From Methyloceanibacter superfactus (lineage in GTDB: Bacteria; Pseudomonadota; Alphaproteobacteria; Rhizobiales; Methyloligellaceae), in assembly GCF_001723305.1 (NCBI RefSeq), contig NZ_LPWF01000016.1:180576-244575 (forward strand): a stretch of 64,000 nt of DNA, given 5' to 3'. The notes below the pieces were generated by a model. The model did no database searches and had not been told where the DNA came from. It worked only from the letters and a program-made list of their open reading frames with translations. A program made the translations under genes and the position numbers. Below are positions 26,903 to 35,388 of this stretch, piece after piece. How positions within the stretch are numbered: the first letter of the stretch is position 1; every line of letters begins with the position of its first letter.

Positions 26903-27945
26903 TGGCGGCACAGAGCGCATTCAAGATCGGGGGCCACAGCGTCGCCCCGGGCACGCGCCGGACGGTGGATCTGCCGGTCAGTGTCATGTCCGATCACACG
27001 CCAATCACCATGTCGGTGCATGTGGTGCACGGCAAGCAGCCGGGTCCGACATTGTTCGTTAGCGCCGCAATTCACGGCGACGAGGTGATGGGGGTGGAGG
27101 TTGTCCGCCGAATCTTACGGACGCCCAGTCTCGATACGTTGAGGGGCACGTTGCTCGCGGTGCCGATCGTCAACACCTTCGGCTTCCTCCACCACTCACG
27201 CTATCTGCCGGACCGCCGCGATCTCAACCGCACGTTTCCGGGCAGCGCGGCGGGATCGCTGGCGGCACGGCTCGCCCATCAGTTCATGACGGAAATCGTG
27301 TCGCGCTCGGATGTCGGCATCGACCTGCATTCGGCGGCGATCCACCGAACCAATCTACCACAAATCCGCGTATCGCCGCGCAAGCCCGAGACGATGGCGC
27401 TGGCGGAAGCTTTCGGCGCGCCCATCGTGATGACGTCCAAGATCCGCGACGGGTCGTTGCGGCAGGCGGCTCAACGGCACGACGTGGACATTCTGCTGTT
27501 CGAGGCCGGCGAGGGTTTGCGGTTCGACGAGCTCGCGGTGCGTACCGGGGTGATGGGCACGTTGCGCGTGATGCGGCAGCTCGGCATGCTCAAGGCCAAG
27601 GGCATTACCAAGCCGCATGTGGCGCCGATGCGATCGTCCTCCAGCTTTTGGCTGCGGGCGCCGGCAGGCGGGCTGTTACGGACGTTGAAAGCGCCGGGGA
27701 GCCATGTGGAGCAGGGCGACATCCTCGGTCTGGTGTCCGACCCGTTCGGCGACGTGGAGACCGAGATTATCGCCGACGAAGCGGGCTTGATCGTGGGCCG
27801 CACGAATTTGCCCGTGGTGAACGAAGGGGACGGTCTCTTCCATGTCGCGCGAATTCGCCAGCGCGACGATCCGGCCGCGACGATCGACTTGCTTGCCGGT
27901 CAGCTCGAAGAAGACCCGCTGTTCGACGAAGACGAGATTATCTGA
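26902..27945 (+). CDS. Succinylglutamate desuccinylase/aspartoacylase family hydrolase
   Basis: A zinc hydrolase of the M14-like AstE/AspA family, 347 residues. The zinc-binding H-x2-E is AIHGDEVMG (near residue 55) and the third ligand lies in GIDLHSAAIHR; substrate-binding Arg/Asn occur in RDLNRTFPG. A C-terminal domain with a lipoyl-like beta fold follows (about 270-330: APGSHVEQGDILGLVSDPFGD). Family members deacylate N-acyl amino acids or trim C-terminal residues. Placement as the last gene of the RimK operon suggests it works on RimK products or on an amino-acid derivative linked to them; this is inference. Confidence 0.85.
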   Translation: MAAQSAFKIGGHSVAPGTRRTVDLPVSVMSDHTPITMSVHVVHGKQPGPTLFVSAAIHGDEVMGVEVVRRILRTPSLDTLRGTLLAVPIVNTFGFLHHSRYLPDRRDLNRTFPGSAAGSLAARLAHQFMTEIVSRSDVGIDLHSAAIHRTNLPQIRVSPRKPETMALAEAFGAPIVMTSKIRDGSLRQAAQRHDVDILLFEAGEGLRFDELAVRTGVMGTLRVMRQLGMLKAKGITKPHVAPMRSSSSFWLRAPAGGLLRTLKAPGSHVEQGDILGLVSDPFGDVETEIIADEAGLIVGRTNLPVVNEGDGLFHVARIRQRDDPAATIDLLAGQLEEDPLFDEDEII

Positions 27946-27978
27946 ACGGCGTCCAAGCCGCCGCCCGACCCAGCGCCG

Positions 27979-29670
27979 TCACCGCTTCGGCTTTCGCCGG
28001 CCGTGCGAAAAGGCGGGCGAGGGGGGCAGCTTGATCCGCGTCGCCGATGCGAAGGCCGGAGCATCGACGACCTGCGGACTCGTGAAGAGGCCGACCGGTG
28101 CCTTGCCCCCCGTTTTCAGAAACTCCGCATGACTGACGAGACCCGCGAGCTGGTCGGGACGCGCCTTGCGTTCGGCGGCGCGGTAGCGGTCATACGCGGT
28201 ACGGCTTAGAGACGGCGCCTTCGCCAGCCTGGCGTCCTTGTAGAAGCCCTTGGCGATCAGTAGCAGGGTGTAAACCGGACTGCCGAAGAGATATGAGCTG
28301 TCGAGGTCTAGCGATTCCGGCGTCGTGTGCCGCCATAGCTTGAGATTTTCCTGGAGGCGGTCGGAAAGCTTCATGCCTTCGCGCGCCGTTCGCCAATACT
28401 CGGAGTCCTGCCGATTGTTCAGGTGGTAATGCGCCTGGATGAAATCCCGCACCTCCTCGTACACGCGGCTCACTTGACGGTTATAGGCGGCGGCGAGTTC
28501 GGGCTCGAAATCCTGTGTCGGCAAATAGTGCTGGAGCCAACGCGCCCCGAGATCGGTCATGAAAATCGCGGTCGCTTCCAGAGGCTCGATGAAGCCGCCG
28601 GCGAGACCCAACGCGACGCAGTTCTTGACCCAGGCCTTGCGCACGCGGCCCGTCCGTATGGGAATGATGCGCGGCTCGCAGCCCTTCGCCTGATCGCCAT
28701 AGAAAGCGAGCAGCTCCTCGATGGCTTTTTCGTCGGAGATGAACTGGCTGGAGAAGATGTAGCCGGTGCCGACGCGCGTCGTCAGAGGGATGTTGAAATT
28801 CCAGCCCGACGAGAAGCCCGTCGCCCGCGTTGTCGGCGCGATGATGCGCGGATCCTTGTGTGGGATCTGCACGACAGCCGCGCGATCGTTCAGCAGATAG
28901 TCGGCATAAGGTTCGAAAGGCTCTCCCAAGGCCTGCTGCAGAATCGATCCGCGAAAGCCGGTGCAGTCGATGACGAGATCGATCGCGTGCTCGCCTTGGC
29001 GGCGCAGCGTGAGCGACTTGACGTATCCCCGCTCATCGAGATTGACGTTGTCCACGTCGTCCAGGACGTGCTTCACGCCACGGCCGGTCGCGACGTCTTT
29101 CAAGAGCACGGCGAGCTTGGTCGCGTCGAAATGATAGGTGTAGCCAACCTCGCCGCTGAAATCAGGCTCGCCGGGGCGGCGCGGCGCGAGATTGCCGCGC
29201 ACGATCTCCGCGACCGGCGAGAAGGCGCGCACATAGGCCATGCCTGCGTCCGGCGCGGCGCGTGCCGGGTCGTATGTGACGAAATAATCGGCGAGCGGGC
29301 GGCCATCGATCGCGCCGGGAGCGTTGAGGATGTTCAGAAACTCGACGGGCCGGCCTTTGTCGTCGTGGTTCCAGTTGATGAAATGCGCGGCGACCTTGAA
29401 AGTCGCATCCGTGGCCTGGAAGAACTCCGATTCAGGGATGCCGAGCTGGTTCAACAGCACGACCATGCCCGGCAGGCTCGCTTCGCCCACGCCGACAATC
29501 GGGATCGTCGGCGACTCGATCAGCGTGATGTCGAGCTTGTGCTTTGAATCGTGGGATTTGCAGTAGCGATTGAGGACGCAGGCCGCGAGCCAGCCCGCCG
29601 TGCCGCCGCCGACAATCGTGATACTGCGCAATGGCCGGCCCAATTCGCCTCCCCCAGGTCTGCACGCCAA
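27979..29670 (-). CDS. Flavin-dependent (tryptophan-type) halogenase
   Basis: A 563-residue FADH2-dependent halogenase-family protein. The FAD-binding GGGTAGW, the catalytic Lys in ATFKVAAHF (counterpart of PrnA Lys79) and the Glu in FIEPLEATAI (counterpart of Glu346) are all present, so hypohalous acid chemistry looks possible. The WxWxIP signature is altered: GWNFNIPL has Phe where the second Trp stands. The N-terminus is uncertain: TTG 29670 is used, with TTG at 29643 (GGAGG close by) or 29631 as alternatives. It is convergent with the RimK cluster and stands alone without a visible biosynthetic cluster or flavin reductase. Substrate unknown. Confidence 0.88.
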   Translation of the reverse strand: MACRPGGGELGRPLRSITIVGGGTAGWLAACVLNRYCKSHDSKHKLDITLIESPTIPIVGVGEASLPGMVVLLNQLGIPESEFFQATDATFKVAAHFINWNHDDKGRPVEFLNILNAPGAIDGRPLADYFVTYDPARAAPDAGMAYVRAFSPVAEIVRGNLAPRRPGEPDFSGEVGYTYHFDATKLAVLLKDVATGRGVKHVLDDVDNVNLDERGYVKSLTLRRQGEHAIDLVIDCTGFRGSILQQALGEPFEPYADYLLNDRAAVVQIPHKDPRIIAPTTRATGFSSGWNFNIPLTTRVGTGYIFSSQFISDEKAIEELLAFYGDQAKGCEPRIIPIRTGRVRKAWVKNCVALGLAGGFIEPLEATAIFMTDLGARWLQHYLPTQDFEPELAAAYNRQVSRVYEEVRDFIQAHYHLNNRQDSEYWRTAREGMKLSDRLQENLKLWRHTTPESLDLDSSYLFGSPVYTLLLIAKGFYKDARLAKAPSLSRTAYDRYRAAERKARPDQLAGLVSHAEFLKTGGKAPVGLFTSPQVVDAPAFASATRIKLPPSPAFSHGRRKPKR

Positions 29671-29769
29671 AGGCTAGACGCCCAGCCGGCGGGTGCCAAG
29701 CCGGAATGCCCGCGAGGGCTGTGCTTCGCTTGCGGATCGCACGGTCGGGAGAGTGAGAAAGTGCTGAGG

Positions 29770-29843
29770 TGGCTGGGGGACTAGGATTCGAACCTAGACT
29801 GGCGGAGTCAGAGTCCGCTGTCCTACCATTAGACGATCCCCCA
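29770..29843 (-). tRNA. tRNA-Gln (anticodon CUG)
   Basis: On the minus strand the 74-base sequence folds as a full cloverleaf. The acceptor stem TGGGGGA pairs with TCCCCCA before the encoded CCA, the D arm holds AATGGTAGG, the anticodon stem GCGGA/TCCGC encloses loop CTCTGAC (anticodon CTG), and the T arm has GGTTCGAATCC. It is read in the same direction as the halogenase gene and lies upstream of it. Confidence 0.96.
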
Positions 29844-29993
29844 CCAGAGGCCGCCAAGTCTTCTAGCCGCAGCCGCGCTCGCTTGGCAAGGCTAGCGACA
29901 GTCTAACGGACTTTTTACCCTGAGGCGGCCGGAGGGGCGGAAAAACCCTTGGGCAGTAACCAAATTTGCAAGGCTTCCGGGTAATGTGGCCGG

Positions 29994-30571
29994 ATGGAAA
30001 CGCTCTCGCCATCGGCTGATCGCATGGGCGCGGCGCTTCGCGCGCTGCGCGAGACGCACACGGCCGAGGACGGGGATATCACCGTGCTCGGAGCCAAATG
30101 CCTGCGCGCGGTGATCGCCCAGCTTGCCGCGGATGGCGTCTCCACGGACGATCTTCAGCCACTCGTCGATTTGCAGACGCGTCTCGATGACACGTGGAAG
30201 CCGCAGCCCGGCCCGGTTGCCATGCAACGCGACCGCCGTCACAAATCGGCCCCGAGCCCGGTGCTTCTGGCGCGCGCGCCGCGGTGATCGATCTCCTGGT
30301 CAAGGCCGGCCAAGACGAGGCCGAGGCGGCCCAATCCGTCATGCGGCGTCTGGTGATCGCCGGGGTCCCGCCGCCCCAGAAGGGGGGCGATGCGCGCGGC
30401 TGGCGGCGTCTCTTGGAATGGCGCAACAGCCTGCTCCATGGGGTTGGGCCCGAGGACGCGCGGCACGAATATCACAGCTTCACGCGCGAGCTCGAGGAGA
30501 TTCCTCCGGCGGAACGGGTCCAGCGGGTCCTCGACGAGAGACTGTGGGACCGCAGGCGGGCGCCTCGCTAG
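29994..30571 (+). CDS. Protein of unknown function (frameshift)
   Basis: One gene of about 192 codons in two frames. The first part (ALRALRETHTAEDGDITVLGAK.., to about residue 80) is helical; the second (AAVIDLLVKAGQDEAEAAQSVMRRLVIAGV, WRRLLEWRNSLLHG) is a helical basic region. The frames swap between about 30240 and 30275, where one base appears missing, and the span is one base short of a multiple of three. The stop TAG forms the palindrome CTAG with the stop of the opposing small gene. No family is recognised. Confidence 0.6.
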
Positions 30572-30744
30572 GCCGAACGCCGATTATTGCGATACGGCTG
30601 GTTCGCCTTATCCTTGTCGGGCGTCCCCATATGGTCGAGTTTCCTGTCGCTGGCCCTCTCGGCCTTGGCCTTTTTCTGACCAAGATTGCCCGCCGAGCGG
30701 TCAGCGTCGTTGGCCGGCTGATGCGAGGGATGCTGTCCTGTCAT
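30568..30744 (-). CDS. Small hydrophilic protein (58 aa)
   Basis: A 58-residue, highly charged, probably disordered protein (HPSHQPANDADRSAGN, KKAKAERASDRKLDHMG). The ATG at 30744 has AAAGGA eight bases upstream, which supports translation despite its size. Its composition (Asp, Lys, Asn, Gln, no Cys) resembles small stress-type disordered proteins, but no family is recognised. It is tail-to-tail with the 29994 gene, sharing a CTAG stop. Confidence 0.6.
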   Translation of the reverse strand: MTGQHPSHQPANDADRSAGNLGQKKAKAERASDRKLDHMGTPDKDKANQPYRNNRRSA

Positions 30745-30887
30745 AGTCGTTTTCCTTTTGTTGCATTGCCAGGACAGGGAAAACGCCCAGCGCTCGGTTT
30801 CGTTCGGCAATTTTGAGCGGGCGCCACGATTAACCGCGATCTCACAGAGACCCGGGATGCTGCGCTCCGGGCTGCTATTTTCGGCCC

Positions 30888-31865
30888 ATGGACGTGATGG
30901 GGCCGCGAAGGGAAACAGTGTCCGAGCAAAATGTCATATCACGCGGGCTGTCCGCGGCGCCTGGCTCGGTGGCCGGCCGCGACAGGGCCGAGGCCAGGCG
31001 CGCGTGCTTGTTTCGCGAAACGCCGTTTCAGATCTGCGAGCGGATGCTTCTCGGCACGGCTTGGGCGCTGAAGCCGGGCCGCATCGGCACGCTGAGGCCC
31101 TTGGCGCGGATGTGGCTCGCCAGCCTCGTCGCCCCGAGCCGCGGCCTGCCTGATGCGGGCGCGCTCGCCGAGACGTGCGAGCTCGCCGGGATCGCTCCGG
31201 ACCTGTCGGTGCCGACCTTGCTTGCCGCCTATCGCCAGGGATTGTTTCCGCATGGCCATGTGGGGGCGCCCAAATGGCTGTCGCCGGCAAAGCGCGGCGT
31301 GCTTCATCTCGACAATTTCCGGATCTCGTCGCGCTTACGCAGCATGATGCGCCAGGGCCGCTACGCGGTCACCTTCGACCGCGACTTCGAGGGCGTGATC
31401 AAGGCGTGCGCCGGACGGCGGCCAGGCCAATGGCACCTGACCTGGATCACGCCGCGTATCATGCACGCCTATGCCGAGGCTCACGATGCCGGGCATGTGC
31501 ACTCCTTCGAGGTGTGGAACGACCAGGGCGAACTGGTCGGCGGTGGCTATGGCGTCGCCGTCGGCCGCGTCTTCGTCATCGAGTCGCAATTCTTCCGCGT
31601 GTCGAACGCGTCCAAGATCGGCTTCTCGGTGCTCGCCTGGCATCTCGCCCGCTGGGGCTTCGTTCTCGCCGACAACAAGTGGCTCACGCCCACCACGGCG
31701 CAGATGGGATTCCACGAGATGCCGCGCGCCGACTATTTGCGGCGGCTTGCCGCGCTGGCCGATGCGCCACACGAAGCGCCCCGGCAGGGCGGCCGCTGGG
31801 AGCCGGAGCTGGATGCCAAGGCGGTCGCCGATTGGCGGCCCGGGGCACACGCCGATACGCCATAG
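30888..31865 (+). CDS. aat: Leucyl/phenylalanyl-tRNA-protein transferase, long form
   Basis: The enzyme transfers Leu or Phe from tRNA to N-terminal Lys/Arg of proteins, marking them for ClpAP (N-end rule). The Aat core begins near residue 105: LLAAYRQGLFPHG, AVTFDRDFEGVIKACA, TWITPRIMHAYAEAHDAGHVHSFEVW, ELVGGGYGVAVGRVFVIESQFF and NASKIGFSVLAWHL. At 325 residues it is longer than the common 210-250, with an extra N-terminal region rich in Arg and Leu. GTG 30918 with AAGGGA upstream is an alternative start. In this order of bacteria aat often precedes an SH3 or DUF2155 gene, as here. Confidence 0.85.
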   Translation: MDVMGPRRETVSEQNVISRGLSAAPGSVAGRDRAEARRACLFRETPFQICERMLLGTAWALKPGRIGTLRPLARMWLASLVAPSRGLPDAGALAETCELAGIAPDLSVPTLLAAYRQGLFPHGHVGAPKWLSPAKRGVLHLDNFRISSRLRSMMRQGRYAVTFDRDFEGVIKACAGRRPGQWHLTWITPRIMHAYAEAHDAGHVHSFEVWNDQGELVGGGYGVAVGRVFVIESQFFRVSNASKIGFSVLAWHLARWGFVLADNKWLTPTTAQMGFHEMPRADYLRRLAALADAPHEAPRQGGRWEPELDAKAVADWRPGAHADTP

Positions 31866-31935
31866 GCCTTATTGACGAGGCTTTGCGCCGCCCGTCCGAG
31901 TAGATCGAAACGCCAGGCCATGCCATGATCCGGGC

Positions 31936-32698
31936 ATGGACCTAGGCCCCACCAAACCACAGCCGAAGCTCGGCAGATTCTCGTTGAAGCAGGTCGCGTT
32001 CTTTGGCGTCGCCGGCCTCATTCTCGTGGTGGGTATCGGGCTGCGCGCGGGCCACTATATCGGTGGGCCCGCCGGCGAGGATAAGGCGCCGGCCGCGGTT
32101 GAAACCTCTACGCCGCAGACCACCACGGTCCCCGAGGCAGCCAAAGCGCCCGAGCCCGCTCCGGCGCGTGAGACTACCGCCCGCAACGGTACCCGGTCAG
32201 ACCCCCCGCCCGCCACGCAGGAGGCCGCGACCCCGCCGGCGAGCCGGTCGAGCAGACCGGGGGATGCGGCTCAGCAGGCCGGGCCGACGCGACGCGGCCG
32301 AACTGCCGGGCGCCGGCTTGATGCTGGTCGCCAGAAGGCCCGTCGAATTGCTGGCAAGTCCGTCGCCATCGGCGGCGGTCATGTTCGGCTTCCCCGCGGG
32401 CAGGCCGTTCCGCGTGATCGGTCAAGAGGGAGGCTTCGCCCATATCCGGGACTGAAGAGCGGCGCGACCGGCTGGATCGACAAAGAGGCCCTCGCACCGC
32501 CGGCGCGCTGCGACCGCGCCGCCCCCGCGGGCCGCCCCGGCTGCGGGCGGGCGAAAGCCTTCAACGGCGTCGGCGCCGAGAGCAACGCCGAAGGAGACTC
32601 CGGTTGCCGAGGAGTCCGCCCCGGCTGCCGAGCCGCGCAAGCGGGGCTTGTTTGGTGGCGATGGCCTCTTTGGCGGCCTTTTCGGCAAGAGCAATTAG
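31936..32698 (+). CDS. Membrane-anchored SH3-domain protein with several frameshifts
   Basis: The N-terminus has a cytoplasmic basic segment and one membrane helix (VAFFGVAGLILVVGIGL). A Pro/Ala/Thr-rich linker follows. An SH3 domain is recognisable only by changing frames: LLASPSPSAAVMFGFPAG and PFRVIGQEGGFAHIRD in one frame, then LKSGATGWIDKEALAPP in the first. The C-terminus AEPRKRGLFGGDGLFGGLFGKSN ends at TAG 32696-32698. Shifts lie near 32285, 32450 and 32540-32590. This is either a pseudogene or a gene hit by several sequence errors; neighbours with single shifts favour the latter. Bacterial SH3 domains usually bind peptidoglycan or proteins in the periplasm. Confidence 0.55.
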
Positions 32699-32704
32699 CT
32701 CGCG

Positions 32705-34144
32705 CTACTTCACGGCTTGGACAGCCGGCGGCTGCCAGCTGCCTTCGCCCGCCGGCAGGACCGACGGTGCTTCGGTCTTCGGCCAGTACAGCCGCATCAC
32801 GAGATAGATCGGGCCGTCCGGCGCGGGCAGCCAGTTGGATTCCTTGTCGGTGCCGGGCGAGTCCTTTTGAATGTAGAGGGTGAGCGAGCCGTCCGCGTTC
32901 TTCTTCAGCTCGGGCAGCATCGGCGAGTTGATGAGGTAGCGGTTGATCGGATTCTCGATCAGGAGCTGCGTCTTGCCGTCATACATGGTGACCGACCAGA
33001 AGGCGTTGACCGGCGGCAGTTCACCTTTCGGGAATGTCAGCGTGTAGTTGTGCTTGCTGCCGTCGAGCGGTTGACCCTTCCCATCGGCGCGGGTCAGGGG
33101 ATAGGTCGCCTCCACAGAATCGTTGCCGTAAATGCCGCCCTTGGCGCCGGCGGCGCGCAGCAGCCAATTGCCGTCGAAGAAGGCGCTATCGCCGAACCAA
33201 GAGCCGATCTTCCAGCCGTTCACGTTCTTGGCGCCGCTGGCCACATAGGCGTCAACCTTCTTGTCGCCTTGCTTCATGCCGAGGCCGACCTCGAGTCTGT
33301 GACCGAGCGGCAGCTCGTGGAAGTCGAAGTTCTTCCCCGCGCCGACGCCGATCTGAGCGAGCTTGGCGCGAATGTCTTTTTCATTCGGTTGGGCCGGCGC
33401 GAACTGAAGCGCGAAGTCGAGATATTCAAAGAAGTGGGCCTTGACCAGGTCATTGTCGATCTTCGGGAAATCAATCTTCGGCGCGGCCGCCGGGGCCGGC
33501 TTACCGAGATAGGCCGATAGCGGCTGCACCTTGTAGCCGGCTTGCACCTTCTTCACATTATCGATGTCGGCTGGATTGAAGAGTTGCGTGCGATAGGCGG
33601 CAAGCGAGAACTGGGTGGACGAGCGGAAGACTTTCTTGATGCCTTTCGGCGCTTCGCCCTGCCAATCGGGACCGACAACCATGTAGTCGCCAGCCTCGTT
33701 GCCGGTCGCGCGGCTGCCGATATAGCCGTAGTTGTACGTGTTGCCGTCCTCGAGCTGCACCGCGTAGTAGCGGGTCTTCTCGACCTCCGGCACCGAAAGC
33801 ACGACGGGCTCGGCACGCAGGTCGAGCCAGGCGAAGGAATAGGGCGTGTCGCTGTTCGGCGTGACGATTGCCGTGTCCTCGTAGGTGAACACGCGCGCCT
33901 CGTTCTTGATCTCATTGAACGGGGCCTTGAACTGGCCCGAGTTCTTGTCGACGGCGTAGGCGTACATCACCGCATAGTTCATCACGATGGGCAGGCCGTA
34001 GATGAAGCCTTCCTCGGCGATATCCTTGGCTTCGACGATGCCGGGCCATTCGGCCGCTTTTGCTGCTGGAGCGGAATAGGCGGCCAAGACGCCGGCGAGC
34101 GCCATCGCCACCGCTGTCTGGGTCCAATGTGTCGCGTGTTTCAT
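32705..34144 (-). CDS. DUF1254 exported protein
   Basis: A 479-residue exported protein of the DUF1254/DUF1214 family. The signal peptide runs to about residue 30 (AYSAPAAKAAE). The DUF1254 half has IYGLPIVMNYAVMYAY, TPNSDTPYSFAWLDLRAEPVVLSVP and TRYYAVQLEDGNTYNYGYIGSRATG. The C-terminal DUF1214 half has FWSVTMYDGKTQLLIENPINRYLI and GSLTLYIQKDSPG, NWLPAPDGPIYLVMRLYWPK. The ATG at 34144 follows AGGAG by ten bases. Function is unknown for the family. A second member lies at 36118, and the gap between contains a terminator. Confidence 0.92.
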   Translation of the reverse strand: MKHATHWTQTAVAMALAGVLAAYSAPAAKAAEWPGIVEAKDIAEEGFIYGLPIVMNYAVMYAYAVDKNSGQFKAPFNEIKNEARVFTYEDTAIVTPNSDTPYSFAWLDLRAEPVVLSVPEVEKTRYYAVQLEDGNTYNYGYIGSRATGNEAGDYMVVGPDWQGEAPKGIKKVFRSSTQFSLAAYRTQLFNPADIDNVKKVQAGYKVQPLSAYLGKPAPAAAPKIDFPKIDNDLVKAHFFEYLDFALQFAPAQPNEKDIRAKLAQIGVGAGKNFDFHELPLGHRLEVGLGMKQGDKKVDAYVASGAKNVNGWKIGSWFGDSAFFDGNWLLRAAGAKGGIYGNDSVEATYPLTRADGKGQPLDGSKHNYTLTFPKGELPPVNAFWSVTMYDGKTQLLIENPINRYLINSPMLPELKKNADGSLTLYIQKDSPGTDKESNWLPAPDGPIYLVMRLYWPKTEAPSVLPAGEGSWQPPAVQAVK

Positions 34145-34304
34145 GGTCCAAAAACTCCTATCCCGCATTCGCGATCTGTGGCCGTAAGAGGCAACAGCCG
34201 AGACACTACCGTTGTCGCGAGCATCTTAGTGGCGCGCTTCGGTGCATTTCTGCAGTTCTCGGCCAAGCAACCCGATGGCCCAGACAAAGCCGATCCAGTT
34301 CATC

Positions 34305-34334
34305 AAAAACAGCGCCCGGAGAACCGGGCGCTGT
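34305..34334 (-). terminator. Factor-independent terminator on the minus strand
   Basis: An 11-bp perfect stem (ACAGCGCCCGG at 34309-34319 with CCGGGCGCTGT at 34324-34334, loop AGAA) is followed on the minus strand by a run of T (34305-34308). It lies between the 71-residue protein gene (stop 34348) and the first DUF1254 gene (start 34144), so the cluster is transcribed as at least two units. Confidence 0.85.
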
Positions 34335-34347
34335 TGTGCAATGACTG

Positions 34348-34563
34348 CTAGCAATAATAAACGCCAACGGCGCAACGACGTACCGTACGGCGCGCGACCC
34401 CGGCATAGCTTAGTGGCGTCAGGGGGCGTCCGATGATCGCCTGAGCCTCTGTCACGAATCCCGACTTTGAGGTCTGGGTGATGTCTCCATTCCAGAGGTA
34501 GGCGGTAGCGCCGACAGCGACGGCTGCGGCAACAAGCATGAGAGACTTCGCTGACTTCTTCAT
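34348..34563 (-). CDS. Small exported protein with the YAGVARR tail motif
   Basis: A 71-residue protein with a signal-like N-terminus (KSLMLVAAAVAVGATAYLW) and the tail IIGRPLTPLSYAGVARRTVRR followed by CAVGVYYC. The AAAGGA ribosome-binding site overlaps the end of the DUF2092 gene, two bases before the ATG. The same IIG-PLTPLSYAGVARR segment recurs in the ORF ending at 39111. Short proteins with this motif occur next to DUF1254 genes in Hyphomicrobiales, as I remember them. Function unknown. Confidence 0.7.
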   Translation of the reverse strand: MKKSAKSLMLVAAAVAVGATAYLWNGDITQTSKSGFVTEAQAIIGRPLTPLSYAGVARRTVRRCAVGVYYC

Positions 34564-34565
34564 GA

Positions 34566-35357
34566 CTATTGTCCTTTCGCGGGTGCTGCTGGGGGGAGCT
34601 CGTCGAGCTTGGCGAGGGCATCCACATCGAGCTTTGTTGCGCCATCTGGAGGCGTGAACTCAAACATCGCCTGATCCGCCGTTACGTCGGTCTTGAAATC
34701 CTTGACAACGAGCGTGTATTGCGGCGCGCCGCCAATGGCCTTGCTCGTGATCACAAGTTTCCGTGGGATGGGCTTGTCGCCAACCTCGACCCACAGCTGC
34801 CAGTCGACATCCTGGTTCCGAAAAGCCAGGTGGTGGCACTCGATGCCACCGACAACGCCAAGGCCGATGTTCTTGGAGGAGATCACATCCGACATGAGGG
34901 TGCCGGAGATGTCACCGAGGAGCAGATCCGCCCCCGGCAGGGCCCAGCCGCGCCCACGCAACGTGTCGATCAGCTGGTCCACCGACCCGGGCGCGTCCAG
35001 CTGCGCATAGCCATTGATGTTCTTGCCATACACCGTGAGCGTCTTCCCGTCGAAGAACAGCTCCACGTCTGCATATCCGCCCGTGCGCGTCGCCTTGAGC
35101 TCGTTGGGGCGCTGCATGAGTAAGGTGCCGGAACTGGCGAACTGAATCTTTTCCATTTCCGGTGTGATCACCTCGAGACTGGAATCGAAGGTGAGAGAAA
35201 TGGTTTTCTGCGCTGCCATATAGTCCGACATCGACTTGAGAATCTTGCCGGCGTCGTCGTCCGCCGCCTGCGCCTGTCCGATCGACACAGCAGCCAATCC
35301 GCCGAGCGAAACTGCAAAGGCAAGCGCGGCTAAAGTCAGTCTTCTCGACCACAACAT
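34566..35357 (-). CDS. DUF2092 exported protein
   Basis: A 263-residue protein with signal peptide (LTLAALAFAVSLGGLAAVSIGQAQA) and the DUF2092 fold, a periplasmic half-barrel-like domain related to LolA/LolB lipoprotein carriers. ALLKSMSDYMAAQKTISLTFDSS, LMQRPNELKATRTGGYADVELFFDGKTLTVYG and CHHLAFRNQDVDWQLWVEVGDKPIPRKLVITSK are characteristic. Members commonly accompany DUF1254 genes. The predicted lipid- or small-ligand-carrying role is inference from the fold. It lies downstream of the 35389 gene in the same direction, two bases before the 71-residue gene. Confidence 0.88.
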   Translation of the reverse strand: MLWSRRLTLAALAFAVSLGGLAAVSIGQAQAADDDAGKILKSMSDYMAAQKTISLTFDSSLEVITPEMEKIQFASSGTLLMQRPNELKATRTGGYADVELFFDGKTLTVYGKNINGYAQLDAPGSVDQLIDTLRGRGWALPGADLLLGDISGTLMSDVISSKNIGLGVVGGIECHHLAFRNQDVDWQLWVEVGDKPIPRKLVITSKAIGGAPQYTLVVKDFKTDVTADQAMFEFTPPDGATKLDVDALAKLDELPPAAPAKGQ

Positions 35358-35388
35358 TGTTGGTCTCCCTCTAATGAATTTGGAACGA

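Noticed and set aside
28423..29547. A 374-codon open frame opposite the halogenase
   Set aside because: Antisense shadow with no motif, Arg/Asp-rich, and no ribosome-binding site.
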